A stretch of 64,000 bases of DNA from Thalassobacillus cyri (GTDB lineage Bacteria > Bacillota > Bacilli > Bacillales > Halobacillaceae), in contig NZ_FNQR01000018.1 of assembly GCF_900107755.1 (NCBI RefSeq), forward strand, positions 1-64,000. The letters run 5' to 3'. The notes under the pieces were generated by a model. The model made no database searches. It saw nothing but the letters and a program-made list of their open reading frames with translations, and had not been told where the DNA came from. Of this stretch, positions 7,464-16,013 are shown in pieces (the first letter of the stretch is position 1; the number at the start of each line of letters is the position of its first letter). The position numbers and the translations under genes are program-made.

Positions 7464-9401
7464 ATGCAAGCTTCAAAGTTCAAGTTACCATTGTTCATAA
7501 TTGCAACCGTGTTATTTGGTTTGAAGACATATATCGTATATAAATATATGTTCAACCTGAGCATTGAAAATACCATGCAAGAACTGATTCTCTTCTTGAA
7601 TCCATTCGTGAGTGCCTATCTTGTATTCGCCATCAGTGTATGGCTGAAACCTAGAAGGCAGATGAAATATCTGCGATGGACAATTCTAATCGGTACAATG
7701 ATTTTATATTTGAATCTAGTATTCTATCGTAATTTTACTGATTTTATTACCATTCCTGTGTTATTCCAGGGTAATAACGCAGCTGATTTAGGCAGCAGTA
7801 TCCTTTCGCTTGTTCATTTACCGGATTTACTCCTGTTCATGGATGTTGCTGTTGTGTGGTTCTTAAGCAAGCGAGCTGCCAGCTGGGCAGTTGATTTTTC
7901 TAAAGCAGGAAAAATTGCTGCTACAGCAGTTACGTTTTTGCTATTGACTGCCAATGTTGTGCTCGCGGAAATGGAGCGCCCAATGTTGTTCGTCCGCGCA
8001 TTCGATCGTGAATATCTTGTTAAGAATATCGGGATCTTCAATTATCATGTTTATGATGCCACGATGACAACGAAGACTAAAGCACAACGTGTGTTAGCTG
8101 ATGGCAGTGAAGTGCAAGAGATCGAAACGTATATGCGCGAAAATACCACCAATAACGAAAAAACAGATTTATTTGGTGTTGCTGAAGACAGGAACGTCAT
8201 CTTTGTGTCTGTGGAATCGATGCAGAACTTCGTGTTAGATGAAGAAGTTAATGGGAAAGAAATTACTCCATTCATGAATGACTTAAAAGAAAGCAGTGAC
8301 ACGATTTTCTTCCCGAACTTCTATCACCAGACAGCGCAAGGTAAAACGTCTGATTCGGAGTTCATTGTAGAAAACAGCATGTATCCACTGCCGAGGGGTG
8401 CCGTATACTTCACCCATGCGGCCAATGAATATAATTCATTACCAGAAATTTTGAATGAAGAAGATTATTACACTTCTGTTTACCATGCGAATAACAAAAG
8501 TTTCTGGAACCGTGATACCATGTATGCAAATTTAGGCTACGATAAATTTTTTGATGAACAGTCTTTTGAAGAAAACGAGGAAAACTCATTTGGATGGGGA
8601 TTGGAAGATAAAGCGTTCTTCGAACAATCCATCAAATATTTGAAAGAACAGGAACAACCTTTCTACAGTAAATTCATTACACTAACGCATCATTTCCCGT
8701 TTGAATTACCTGAAGAGAAGGCGCATATTGATAAATATAATTCTAACTCCAAAACATTGAATAATTATATGCCAACTGCGCGTTATACAGATGAATCGTT
8801 AAAAGGGTTCTTCCAGCAGTTGAAGGATGCTGGACTGTATGAAGACTCTATCATTGTTTTGATGGGAGATCACTATGGTATCAGTGATTTCCACAATAAA
8901 GCGATGAGTCAATTCCTGGGAACAGAAATTGATGGCTATCAGCATATCCAGAACCAGCGGGTACCATTTATGATCCACATTCCTGGTTATGAAGGCGGTA
9001 AGCAATACGATAAAATCGCCGGTCAAGTAGATGTTAAACCGACATTGATGCATCTATTGGGAATCGAAGAGGAAAACGACCTCTCATTTGGTACTAACCT
9101 GTTTGCTGATGAACGCAAAGGTTTTATCGCTATGCGTGACGGAAGCTTTGTGACAGACGAATATATCTACAAAGGTGAGGTTTGTTACGATAGAGAAACA
9201 GGAGAACCAATTGAGACGGCGTCTGAACAGGAATCCCCATGTCTGCCGTTTAAAGAAAAAGTCGATAAGGAACTCGCGTATTCAGATAGCCTGATTTATG
9301 GCGACTTGCTTCGCTTCTATGATTTTGATGAAGGTGAACGCCAGACGAAAGAAGAAGTTGAAGAAAAAGAAAAGAAAAAGGAACAACAAAACAATCAATA
9401 A
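7464..9401 (+). CDS. yqgS: Lipoteichoic acid synthase family protein (YqgS/LtaS)
   Basis: A 645-residue polytopic enzyme with five N-terminal helices (about residues 8-175) and an extracellular alkaline-phosphatase-fold sulfatase domain. The catalytic threonine is in AQGKTSDSEF (Thr about 295), with metal ligands in VSVESMQ, the WNRDTMY region and MGDHYG. It polymerises glycerol phosphate from phosphatidylglycerol onto a glycolipid anchor outside the membrane. The tail is a lysine/glutamate run. The start is ATG 7464 after AAGGAGGA (7449-7456); an earlier in-frame ATG at 7431 lacks such a site. The neighbourhood glcK-yqgS matches B. subtilis. Confidence 0.93.
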   Translation: MQASKFKLPLFIIATVLFGLKTYIVYKYMFNLSIENTMQELILFLNPFVSAYLVFAISVWLKPRRQMKYLRWTILIGTMILYLNLVFYRNFTDFITIPVLFQGNNAADLGSSILSLVHLPDLLLFMDVAVVWFLSKRAASWAVDFSKAGKIAATAVTFLLLTANVVLAEMERPMLFVRAFDREYLVKNIGIFNYHVYDATMTTKTKAQRVLADGSEVQEIETYMRENTTNNEKTDLFGVAEDRNVIFVSVESMQNFVLDEEVNGKEITPFMNDLKESSDTIFFPNFYHQTAQGKTSDSEFIVENSMYPLPRGAVYFTHAANEYNSLPEILNEEDYYTSVYHANNKSFWNRDTMYANLGYDKFFDEQSFEENEENSFGWGLEDKAFFEQSIKYLKEQEQPFYSKFITLTHHFPFELPEEKAHIDKYNSNSKTLNNYMPTARYTDESLKGFFQQLKDAGLYEDSIIVLMGDHYGISDFHNKAMSQFLGTEIDGYQHIQNQRVPFMIHIPGYEGGKQYDKIAGQVDVKPTLMHLLGIEEENDLSFGTNLFADERKGFIAMRDGSFVTDEYIYKGEVCYDRETGEPIETASEQESPCLPFKEKVDKELAYSDSLIYGDLLRFYDFDEGERQTKEEVEEKEKKKEQQNNQ

Positions 9402-9412
9402 TGAGTATGGAG

Positions 9413-9440
9413 TAAAAGACACCCATCGGGTGTCTTTTTC
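9413..9440 (+). terminator. Terminator after LTA synthase
   Basis: Stem GACACCC / GGGTGTC with a three-base loop and five T's. Confidence 0.88.
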
Positions 9441-9476
9441 TTATAATAAGATAAATGAAGTAGAGAGGGGAATATC

Positions 9477-10352
9477 ATGGGTAAGGGTTACGATACAAAC
9501 TTACTTAATCGAGATATGGAGAAGTGTCTAAGATCACCCTTTGTCAAGGGGGAAGTAATTGGAGTGTCCCTCTTAAAAAAGCCGCTTCATCTATTAACTA
9601 TAGGTAATGGACCCTTTTTAGTACATTGGAACGGGGGATTTCATGGAAACGAATGGGTGACATCCAGAATTCTTATGGAAATCGTGTTGGAATTATTAGA
9701 GTTACTAGATAAAAATGAGGCTTGGAACGGTAATTCACTGAAGGATCTTTTTAAACAGGTGCGACTGCAAGTGGTTCCAATGGTTAATCCCGATGGAGTA
9801 GACCTGGTAATCCATGGAGAAGATAAAGCAGCGAGTTACCAGGAACTTGTTAAGCAATTGAATTATCCAAACCGAACATACTCATCCTGGAAAGCGAACA
9901 TACGCGGAATTGATTTAAATAAGCAATTTCCTTCCGGATGGGAAATTGAACGAAATAGAAAGCCCGCTTATCCGACCTTCAGAGACTTTCCAGGCTATGG
10001 ACCACTTACTGAGCCAGAATCAAAAGCTATGGCACAGTTGATCATAAAGGAACCCGCTGACCGTTTGCTATGTTTTCATTCTCAGGGTGAGGTCATCTAC
10101 TATGGCTACTCCAATAAACAACCTAAGGTTTCAGAGGATGTGGTAAAGAAATTTCAGAGGGTAAGCGGATATGAACCAGTTCGAACTTTTGACAGTCATG
10201 CAGGTTTGAAAGATTGGTTTATCGATCGCTATCAGAAGGAAGGATATACGGTAGAGGTTGGAAGAGGCGTCAACCCCTTGCCTTTATCCCAGTATGATAA
10301 GAACCTGGAGAAAGTGAAAAGACTTGCTTTTCAATCCCTCATACGAGGCTAA
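9477..10352 (+). CDS. M14-family zinc carboxypeptidase (YqgT-like, no LysM domain)
   Basis: A 291-residue peptidase with the M14 zinc site HGNE (His56, Glu59), a third ligand His201 in CFHSQGE, and catalytic Glu260 in YTVEVGRG. Position after yqgS corresponds to B. subtilis yqgT, a gamma-D-glutamyl-L-diamino acid peptidase of about 376 residues with N-terminal LysM modules. Here the protein starts almost directly with the catalytic domain and shows no signal peptide, so it may act inside the cell, for example on recycled or spore wall peptides. ATG 9477 has a GAGAGGGG site upstream. Confidence 0.85.
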   Translation: MGKGYDTNLLNRDMEKCLRSPFVKGEVIGVSLLKKPLHLLTIGNGPFLVHWNGGFHGNEWVTSRILMEIVLELLELLDKNEAWNGNSLKDLFKQVRLQVVPMVNPDGVDLVIHGEDKAASYQELVKQLNYPNRTYSSWKANIRGIDLNKQFPSGWEIERNRKPAYPTFRDFPGYGPLTEPESKAMAQLIIKEPADRLLCFHSQGEVIYYGYSNKQPKVSEDVVKKFQRVSGYEPVRTFDSHAGLKDWFIDRYQKEGYTVEVGRGVNPLPLSQYDKNLEKVKRLAFQSLIRG

Positions 10353-10415
10353 GTATTTGGTATCCCTATGTTCTTTTGTCATAATTAAATTTAACTTCCC
10401 ATAGGGAGAGTGAAT

Positions 10416-10451
10416 ATGGAACCCTGTTATAAAAATAAACGGGATAGATAA
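10416..10451 (+). other. Possible 11-codon leader peptide before fetA
   Basis: ATG 10416 with a good GGGAGAGTG site opens a tiny frame MEPCYKNKRDR ending at TAA 10449-10451, 27 bases upstream of fetA. There is no comparative support here, so it may be chance. Confidence 0.2.
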
Positions 10452-10478
10452 TTCTAAGAAAGAAAGTTGGTGAAGTAA

Positions 10479-11177
10479 ATGACACAAGCCATTTTCTCTT
10501 TTAAAGGTGTTACAGATGATATTCTTAACCATTTGAGCTTTAACATCTACAAAAATGAGAAAGTCATGTTGTTTGGTCCTTCGGGGGCAGGGAAGAGCTC
10601 TTTGTTATTTCTATTCAATCGATTGAGGGATCCCAAAGAGGGAAAAATTGAATTTAAGGACAGGCCGATAACAGAATATGATATCTCTAATTTGCGTAGA
10701 AAGGTAGGATTATTGCTTCAATCACCAAACTTGTTCCCTGGTACCGTCCTCGATAATTTAAAGTACGGCCCTTCACTTTGTGGGGAATGGAATCCCGCCG
10801 ACGCGAAAAAGCTGCTGGAGTATGTACAACTTCCTGAAAGTTATTTGAATCGAAAGGTCGACCAGCTTTCCGGAGGGGAACAGCAGCGTGTTTCCCTCGG
10901 TCGTACTCTGGCTAACTCTCCGGAGGTGTTATTGCTAGATGAACCAACAAGTGCACTTGATTATCGTACAGCAGAAGAAATTGAGGAAGTATTAGAAGAA
11001 TTGGTAGATGTACACCAGTTGACCATGGTTATGGTCACCCATGATTTAAGGCAAGCCAAGCGATTAGGGGAACGAGGGCTGTTCCTGATGGATGGAGAAA
11101 TAAAAGAGGATGATCAGATAAAAACGATGCTCACAGAACCAAAGACAGAAGAACTCAAAGATTTCATTCAAGATTAG
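10479..11177 (+). CDS. fetA: FetA-like ABC transporter ATP-binding protein
   Basis: A 232-residue ATPase with Walker A GPSGAGKS (33-40), signature LSGGEQQR (130-137), Walker B LLLDEP followed by TSALD, and the switch histidine in VTHD. It lies 12 bases upstream of its membrane partner. The pair resembles E. coli FetAB (YbbL-YbbM), reported to export iron and protect against oxidative stress. The ribosome site is weak (TTGGTGAAG). It is not part of the conserved yqg block in B. subtilis, so it is probably a lineage-specific insertion. Confidence 0.85.
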   Translation: MTQAIFSFKGVTDDILNHLSFNIYKNEKVMLFGPSGAGKSSLLFLFNRLRDPKEGKIEFKDRPITEYDISNLRRKVGLLLQSPNLFPGTVLDNLKYGPSLCGEWNPADAKKLLEYVQLPESYLNRKVDQLSGGEQQRVSLGRTLANSPEVLLLDEPTSALDYRTAEEIEEVLEELVDVHQLTMVMVTHDLRQAKRLGERGLFLMDGEIKEDDQIKTMLTEPKTEELKDFIQD

Positions 11178-11189
11178 GAGGGATACGTG

Positions 11190-11978
11190 ATGGAGCCGGA
11201 AGTATCTAATCAGTCGTTACTTTTTCTGATCGTATTCGTACTTGTTCCATTAACCTTATCTTATTATTATCAATTAGGAATGAACAAAGACATTGTCTGG
11301 TCCGCTATAAGGGGTACGGTACAGCTGTTTGTGGTCGGTTACATATTGACCTTTCTTTTTGATTTGAACCCATTTATCGGTATTCCCTTGATGGTAAGTA
11401 TCATGATAGTGATTGCAACCTTACATGCTAGAAACAAAGGGAAAGAATTACCGAATGTTTTTGCAGTGATCTTACTCGGCTTAATAACGGTAGAAGGTAG
11501 TGTGCTTGCTTTGTGGCTGGCTTTTGATATGATTGAATTCAGACCGTCCGAAGTCATACCAATGAGCGGGATGATCATTGGTAACAGTATGGTGGCTATG
11601 GGGCTGGCTCTTGAACGGATGAAAAGTGAATTTACAGAGAACAGTGGCAGGCTGATGGCGGCATTGTCGTTAGGAGCAAAACCTAATCAGGCTTCTCATC
11701 TGATAATCACAAAGACCCTGAACGCTGCCTTGATCCCGAATGTGGATCGTTTAAAAACAATTGGCCTTGTTCAGCTTCCTGGTATGATGACTGGCTTGAT
11801 TCTTGGGGGAGTAGAACCTGTCATGGCAATCAAATATCAACTCGTGATCTCTTTAAGTATTTTCTCATCTGTCTCTTTAAGTGCTATGTTTATCACGATG
11901 GCCATGTACCGTTATTTTTTCAATAAAAATGATCAGTTGTTGGAAAGCGAAGAAGAGCTGCGTACACAATCTAAATGA
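11190..11978 (+). CDS. fetB: FetB-like ABC transporter permease (UPF0014)
   Basis: A 262-residue membrane protein with about seven helices, of the FetB/YbbM family. Recognisable family segments are PLTLSYYYQLGMNKDIVWSA near the N terminus, EVIPMSGMIIGNSMVA in the middle, and LIPNVDRLKTIGLVQLPGMMTG before the last helices. ATG 11190 is chosen because AGGAGGG (11177-11183) lies six bases ahead; a GTG at 11187 is in frame. It forms one transcription unit with the ATPase and is followed by a bidirectional terminator. The transported metal is inferred from the family only. Confidence 0.87.
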   Translation: MEPEVSNQSLLFLIVFVLVPLTLSYYYQLGMNKDIVWSAIRGTVQLFVVGYILTFLFDLNPFIGIPLMVSIMIVIATLHARNKGKELPNVFAVILLGLITVEGSVLALWLAFDMIEFRPSEVIPMSGMIIGNSMVAMGLALERMKSEFTENSGRLMAALSLGAKPNQASHLIITKTLNAALIPNVDRLKTIGLVQLPGMMTGLILGGVEPVMAIKYQLVISLSIFSSVSLSAMFITMAMYRYFFNKNDQLLESEEELRTQSK

Positions 11979-11991
11979 ATTTAAGGCAACG

Positions 11992-12025
11992 AAAAAACCT
12001 TGCCACCATAGGGTGACAAGGTTTT
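11992..12025. terminator. Bidirectional terminator between fetB and the DUF2759 gene
   Basis: Stem AAAACCTTGCCACC / GGGTGACAAGGTTTT, with T runs on both strands; it serves two convergent genes. Confidence 0.85.
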
Positions 12026-12031
12026 GTGATT

Positions 12032-12196
12032 TCATCCAAATAACCGGACATAAATCGTCATTACAGAAAACCAGCCGAAAATCAATGCTGAAGCCCCTGC
12101 AAATAATACTGCAAAGAAATTTTTTGTTTTCAATTCGCGGAATACGGCAAGTACGCAAAGAATTGCGACTAGTAAAAGAATGATAGCTGTTACCAA
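12032..12196 (-). CDS. yqgW: Small two-helix membrane protein (DUF2759, YqgW-like)
   Basis: A 54-residue frame translating as LVTAIILLLVAILCVL at the start, then AVFRELKTKNFFAVLFAGASALIFGWFSVMTIY split over a turn and a second helix. The pattern of two helices around a basic turn with KNFFA and GWFSVMT matches the DUF2759 family next to yqgX. The likely start is TTG 12196, six bases after AGGGGGTG; a GTG at 12205 is the alternative. An overlapping longer frame on the same strand is not the gene. Function is unknown. Confidence 0.75.
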   Translation of the reverse strand: MVTAIILLLVAILCVLAVFRELKTKNFFAVLFAGASALIFGWFSVMTIYVRLFG

Positions 12197-12368
12197 ACTC
12201 AGCACCCCCTAAACCCTTCACTGTGTAGTATCCATAGCTTAACTTTGGATGTTATAATGGCTATGTAAAAACCTTTTCATTCCTCATACATTTTATAGTA
12301 TGGATTAGAATTTGTCGAGTTATTCTATATGAATTTTAATAAAACATTGCAAAGGAGTCAATAGGCAT

Positions 12369-12992
12369 ATGAAAATTGTACAATTGCCCCTTGGGCCTCT
12401 AGGTACAAATTGCTATGTTCTTTCTGAACAAGAAAAGAGTCTGGTGATTGATCCAGGAGGAGATAGTGACCAGTTGATTGGTTATTTAACTGAAAATAAG
12501 CTGAAACCATCAGCTATCTTGTTAACACATGCTCATTTTGATCATATTGGAGCGGTGGATGATGTCAGGGATCATTTTGATGTTCCAGTTTACGTACATA
12601 AGGAGGAAGCGGATTGGCTGACAGACCCGAATCAGAATGGATCAGCGTTTTTCCAAATGGGGAGGATTGCAGCGCGTAAGGCCGAACACCATTTTGATAT
12701 CGGGGAAATGAGTATCGGCCCTTTCATGTTTGAAGTCAGACACACTCCTGGACATTCCCCTGGGAGTGTCTCCTTGGTATTCAGAGGAGAAGACTTTGTG
12801 ATAGCAGGAGATGCATTATTTCAACGGGGGATTGGCAGAACTGACCTTCCTGGAGGGGACATGGATACACTTTTAAGCAGTATTCGTAAAGAATTGTATA
12901 CGCTGCCGGATTCAACTAAGGTATACCCAGGACACGGACCAGCGACGACCATCAGAGAAGAAAAGAGTGAGAACCCTTTTGTAACCTGGTAA
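12369..12992 (+). CDS. yqgX: Metallo-beta-lactamase-fold hydrolase (YqgX)
   Basis: A 207-residue cytoplasmic glyoxalase II-like hydrolase. The binuclear metal motif HAHFDH is at residues 54-59, with further ligands in HTPGHSPGS, AGDALF and the C-terminal YPGHG. Such proteins hydrolyse thioesters or related small molecules; B. subtilis YqgX is a probable hydroxyacylglutathione hydrolase-like enzyme that may act on bacillithiol adducts. ATG 12369 follows AAAGGAG at a normal distance. The divergent neighbour is the DUF2759 gene, as in B. subtilis. Confidence 0.9.
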   Translation: MKIVQLPLGPLGTNCYVLSEQEKSLVIDPGGDSDQLIGYLTENKLKPSAILLTHAHFDHIGAVDDVRDHFDVPVYVHKEEADWLTDPNQNGSAFFQMGRIAARKAEHHFDIGEMSIGPFMFEVRHTPGHSPGSVSLVFRGEDFVIAGDALFQRGIGRTDLPGGDMDTLLSSIRKELYTLPDSTKVYPGHGPATTIREEKSENPFVTW

Positions 12993-13000
12993 AAATGTAC

Positions 13001-13040
13001 AAAAAAGATCCTTCTTGAAAAATCAAGAAGGATCTTAGGG
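13001..13040 (-). terminator. Strong hairpin after yqgX, T-run only on the minus strand
   Basis: A 14-base perfect stem AAGATCCTTCTTGA / TCAAGAAGGATCTT (13005-13036). On the plus strand it is followed by AGGGGGG rather than T's; on the minus strand it is followed by six T's. It may still end or stabilise the yqgX message, but as drawn it is a better minus-strand terminator. Confidence 0.6.
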
Positions 13041-13148
13041 GGGATGTGCTCTGCTTTTTGTTGGTTAGGGATAAAAGTTAAGCTACTATAAATAAGTATA
13101 AACGAAATTATCACTATGTCAATAGTGTAAATTAAAAAGGGGACAGCA

Positions 13149-14261
13149 ATGGAGAAAATTTTGAAATCTTTAATTGAGGACCGCCCAGAACGATCCATTG
13201 GCTATGACACTTTTATTGAATACTCCCTTTATCATGAAGGTAAGGGATATTATCAAAGAGATGGAATAAAGGTTGGCAAAGAGGGTGATTTCTATACTTC
13301 AAGTATGATTCATAGCATATTTGCTGAGATTTTCGCTGATTATTTCTTCAAGGTGACTCAAACCCTTGATATCCCGTTGCAAATTTGTGAAATAGGTGGA
13401 GGTGACGGGACCTTCGCCCATCAAGTGATGGAGCGCCTAAAAAGACATCAAGCGCCCTATACATATCATCTGATAGAAAAAAGTCCTTTCCATCGTGACA
13501 CCTTAAAGGTAAATGAGTCAGAAGGGGGATTTGCCCTCTATGAAAGTATGGATGAATTTTTAAATCAAAACTCTTTTTTTGAGGGCATAATTTTCTCGAA
13601 TGAATGGCTGGATGCGCAACCAGTAAAAGTGGTGGAGAAGTGCGATGGTGATATGGTGGAGATTCAAGTATCATTGGATGAAAAGGATAATTTCAAGGAA
13701 GTGGTCCGGCCATTGGACAGAGAATTATCCCTTTTTATGACTACCTATAACATCCATTTAGAAGAAGGACAACGCATAGAGATTCCTCTCTATATGATTC
13801 ACGCTGTGCGAAAGTTGGACACTCTTCTGGATAGAGGTTTGATTGTAACGGTAGACTATGGATATGAGAGGGAGGATTGGAATCATCCTGCAAGAAGAGA
13901 AGGAAGCTTACGGGGTTATTCTCAGCATCAATTGGTCAAGAATGTGTTGCAGGATCCAGGCTCAATGGATATTACACATCATGTTCATTGGGATATATGG
14001 AAAGCTCTCGGTGAAGATATAGGGTGGGAGAACATTTTTCTTAAGAAGCAAAAAGAATTCCTGCTTCAATCCGGTATTCTAGAGGAACTGATTGCCCATA
14101 ACAACGCCGATCCTTTCTCGGAAGAAAGCAAAAAGAATCGTGCTATCTCTTCCCTGGTTGCTGGCAATGGATATAGTCATGCTTTTGATGTATGTATCCA
14201 GGCTAAAAAAATAAACAAGGAGTCTATAGAAAGGCATAAAAAAAATCTGTTATCCGATTAA
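13149..14261 (+). CDS. MidA/COG1565-family SAM-dependent methyltransferase
   Basis: A 370-residue protein of the MidA/NDUFAF7 family. Early family features are the YHEGKGYYQRD and GKEGDFYTSS segments (about 28-53), then the SAM-binding EIGGGDGT (81-88), FSNEWLDAQP in the middle and TVDYGYE with RREGSLRGY near residue 255. Mitochondrial members methylate an arginine of respiratory complex I; the bacterial substrate is not known. ATG 13149 follows AAGGGG. The stop codon lies in the loop of the following terminator hairpin. Confidence 0.85.
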   Translation: MEKILKSLIEDRPERSIGYDTFIEYSLYHEGKGYYQRDGIKVGKEGDFYTSSMIHSIFAEIFADYFFKVTQTLDIPLQICEIGGGDGTFAHQVMERLKRHQAPYTYHLIEKSPFHRDTLKVNESEGGFALYESMDEFLNQNSFFEGIIFSNEWLDAQPVKVVEKCDGDMVEIQVSLDEKDNFKEVVRPLDRELSLFMTTYNIHLEEGQRIEIPLYMIHAVRKLDTLLDRGLIVTVDYGYEREDWNHPARREGSLRGYSQHQLVKNVLQDPGSMDITHHVHWDIWKALGEDIGWENIFLKKQKEFLLQSGILEELIAHNNADPFSEESKKNRAISSLVAGNGYSHAFDVCIQAKKINKESIERHKKNLLSD

Positions 14262-14279
14262 GGATAACAGATTTTTTTA
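14242..14279. terminator. Bidirectional terminator between convergent genes
   Basis: AAATCTGTTATCC / GGATAACAGATTT stem with T runs on either strand; it overlaps the stop codons of both flanking genes. Confidence 0.9.
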
Positions 14280-14516
14280 ATGAAACCCTGGCTGTAAGAT
14301 AAATGTTGTGTAATACGTAAAACCGATCATAAATACTGTCAGGTAAGCACCAAATATGTACATGTACATACGTTCTGACAGCTTTAAGTAGCTTACTGCA
14401 AGGAAAAAAGCCGTTTGAACTAAAAATAATAAAGCCGATTCATTCATGTCGCCAACGTAGAACATGACAGTAAAAATACCAGTCCAAAAGGCAAGCACGC
14501 GGAACATACGATCCAT
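14277..14516 (-). CDS. yqgY: DUF2626 membrane protein (YqgY-like)
   Basis: A 79-residue protein starting MDRMFRVLAFWTGIFTVMFYVGDM with three hydrophobic helices and an YLKLSERMYMYIFG loop, typical of the DUF2626 family (B. subtilis YqgY, about 80 residues, at the same locus). Function unknown. The start is the ATG at 14516, preceded by GGGGGAA; codons further upstream in frame have no ribosome site. It lies downstream of, and co-directional with, the SufR-like regulator. Confidence 0.85.
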   Translation of the reverse strand: MDRMFRVLAFWTGIFTVMFYVGDMNESALLFLVQTAFFLAVSYLKLSERMYMYIFGAYLTVFMIGFTYYTTFILQPGFH

Positions 14517-14604
14517 GCTTTTCCCCCTCCTTTTCTTCGATGAAACTATCATAGATATTATAAACGACTCAACCAAGAATGTAAAACGAATCCTCACAAA
14601 AATG

Positions 14605-15285
14605 TCATATTTGAGCTTTGTATAGACAGTTTGCGCAGCCGTCCATCATATTATGCTCTTCTTTTAGTTTGATATCCTGAAACATCGCTTCAAACATGCC
14701 TTTTAAAAAGTGACTGTGCATATCACAAACTAATTGTTTCTGACGAGAGGCTACCTCTTTGAATGGACAATTATTTACAGTAAATACAATTGTATCATCT
14801 GTTTGTTGGTGAAATTCCGGAAATAATCCAGTCATTTGTGCGGAGTTTTTCAATAGTTCAAGTTTTTTAAAACGATTTAAGTTTGAAGTATTCGAAGTCT
14901 GTCGTTCAATGATTTCTTTTCCGAATTTTTTACCGGTTGAATAGAGAGCTGTTTTCCCAGCTTCACCCATGTCAGCAAAGGCTTCAAAGGCAATCTGTGC
15001 TAACAACTGATAATCACGGAAAGGGAAGTGAAGCTGTACCACTTCGTGAGATAGATTATAAACTCTGCTTGGTCTGCCCCCACGCCCTGTTTTCTTAGTG
15101 TGAGAAAGTAACATATTGACATCTTCTAGTTTCGATAAGTGCAGGCGTGCAACGTTCGGGTGTATTTCAAAAGCTTCAGCAATATCCTGGACGGTAACAT
15201 CTGTGTTCTTTTGGACGATAAACTCATAAATATGAAAACGGGTTGGATCACTTAATACGTTAGTAATTTTTAATGTCTGTTCCAT
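14605..15285 (-). CDS. Winged-helix regulator with C-terminal cysteine cluster (SufR/ArsR-like)
   Basis: A 226-residue transcription factor. The N-terminal winged helix (about 1-75) begins MEQTLKITNVLSDPTRFHIYEFI and includes VQDIAEAFEIHPNVARLHLSKLE, the recognition region. The C-terminal half carries Cys173 (NCPF), Cys187 with His190/His192, and CANC (Cys217, Cys220). That spacing recalls regulators that hold an iron-sulfur cluster or metal, such as cyanobacterial SufR. The target is unknown; DUF2626 follows at a distance of 88 bases on the same strand. Family membership is secure, the cofactor is inference. Confidence 0.8.
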   Translation of the reverse strand: MEQTLKITNVLSDPTRFHIYEFIVQKNTDVTVQDIAEAFEIHPNVARLHLSKLEDVNMLLSHTKKTGRGGRPSRVYNLSHEVVQLHFPFRDYQLLAQIAFEAFADMGEAGKTALYSTGKKFGKEIIERQTSNTSNLNRFKKLELLKNSAQMTGLFPEFHQQTDDTIVFTVNNCPFKEVASRQKQLVCDMHSHFLKGMFEAMFQDIKLKEEHNMMDGCANCLYKAQI

Positions 15286-15424
15286 TAACAGTCACCCCTC
15301 TTAATAGGTCTGCCCTCATTATAATACAAACCAGGCTGGATTTTACTGAAAGGGAAAGAATGTTAAAAAACGTACACAAATTGCTAATATGGCTAACTTG
15401 TTAACCTTAAAATGTGACGTAAAA

Positions 15425-15475
15425 CAAAAAAGCATGCTTGGAAAAGTGAGCAACTTTTCGTTAGCATGCTTTCTC
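15425..15475 (-). terminator. Terminator downstream of tRNA-Gln
   Basis: Long interrupted stem AAAGCATGCT / AGCATGCTTT with an inner GAAAAGT / ACTTTTC helix; on the minus strand it ends in six T's. Confidence 0.85.
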
Positions 15476-15483
15476 ATTAATAG

Positions 15484-15555
15484 CTGGGCTAGCTGGATTC
15501 GAACCAACGAATGACGGAATCAAAATCCGCTGCCTTACCGCTTGGCTATAGCCCA
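15484..15555 (-). tRNA. trnQ: tRNA-Gln (anticodon TTG)
   Basis: On the minus strand the acceptor stem is TGGGCTA / TAGCCCA with discriminator G. The D arm follows, then the anticodon stem GCGGA / TCCGT around loop TTTTGAT, giving anticodon TTG. The T arm contains GGTTCGAATCC. The CCA end is not encoded. It sits downstream of comGG in the same direction and has its own terminator. Confidence 0.95.
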
Positions 15556-15632
15556 TTAATTATGATGTAACTATAGTTTGTACCGGACTTCAAAATTTAT
15601 TCAAATAAAAAACAAAGAATTTTATTCCGTGT

Positions 15633-16013
15633 TCACCCAAATGTATACTTTCGTCCAAATTTATTGGTGACACCTTTATTGGTAGTAATGACTATTTGCA
15701 GGTCATATGTACGCTCTGCTATCCATGTATATTGGATGTAAGTATCACCTTTCGGGAAAAGATACGTCACCTCACCGGACTTTGGAAGTTCTTCCTTGTG
15801 ACTCATTTCTTTATGAAATTTAGCTAACCCACTCTGAAATAATGTCTCCATTACAATATTGTCATAATGGAGTTCGGTTGTATATTGATGGTTTTGATAT
15901 AAGTGAATAGAGGTAGTTGTGGCAGCGAGGAAAAGAATAGATAGAAGTAACACAAATGGAAATATGAAGCCGTTACGGTATGTGGCTGGTGTATGTTTGA
16001 AGTCGCTTTTCAA
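15633..16013 (-). CDS. comGG: ComGG-like competence pseudopilus protein
   Basis: Last gene of the comG operon, 126 residues. It has a single N-terminal hydrophobic helix (about 16-37) preceded by a short polar stretch, and a weakly conserved extracytoplasmic part, as ComGG has in B. subtilis. It lacks a clear prepilin cleavage motif, also the case for ComGG, which is thought to be a minor pseudopilin associated with ComGE and ComGF. The assignment rests mostly on position; sequence conservation is low. It overlaps the end of comGF by 41 bases. Confidence 0.75.
   Translation of the reverse strand: MKSDFKHTPATYRNGFIFPFVLLLSILFLAATTTSIHLYQNHQYTTELHYDNIVMETLFQSGLAKFHKEMSHKEELPKSGEVTYLFPKGDTYIQYTWIAERTYDLQIVITTNKGVTNKFGRKYTFG

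Noticed and set aside
11877-12221. A longer frame overlapping the DUF2759 gene on the minus strand
   Set aside because: It is read in a different frame from the recognisable two-helix protein and runs into fetB.
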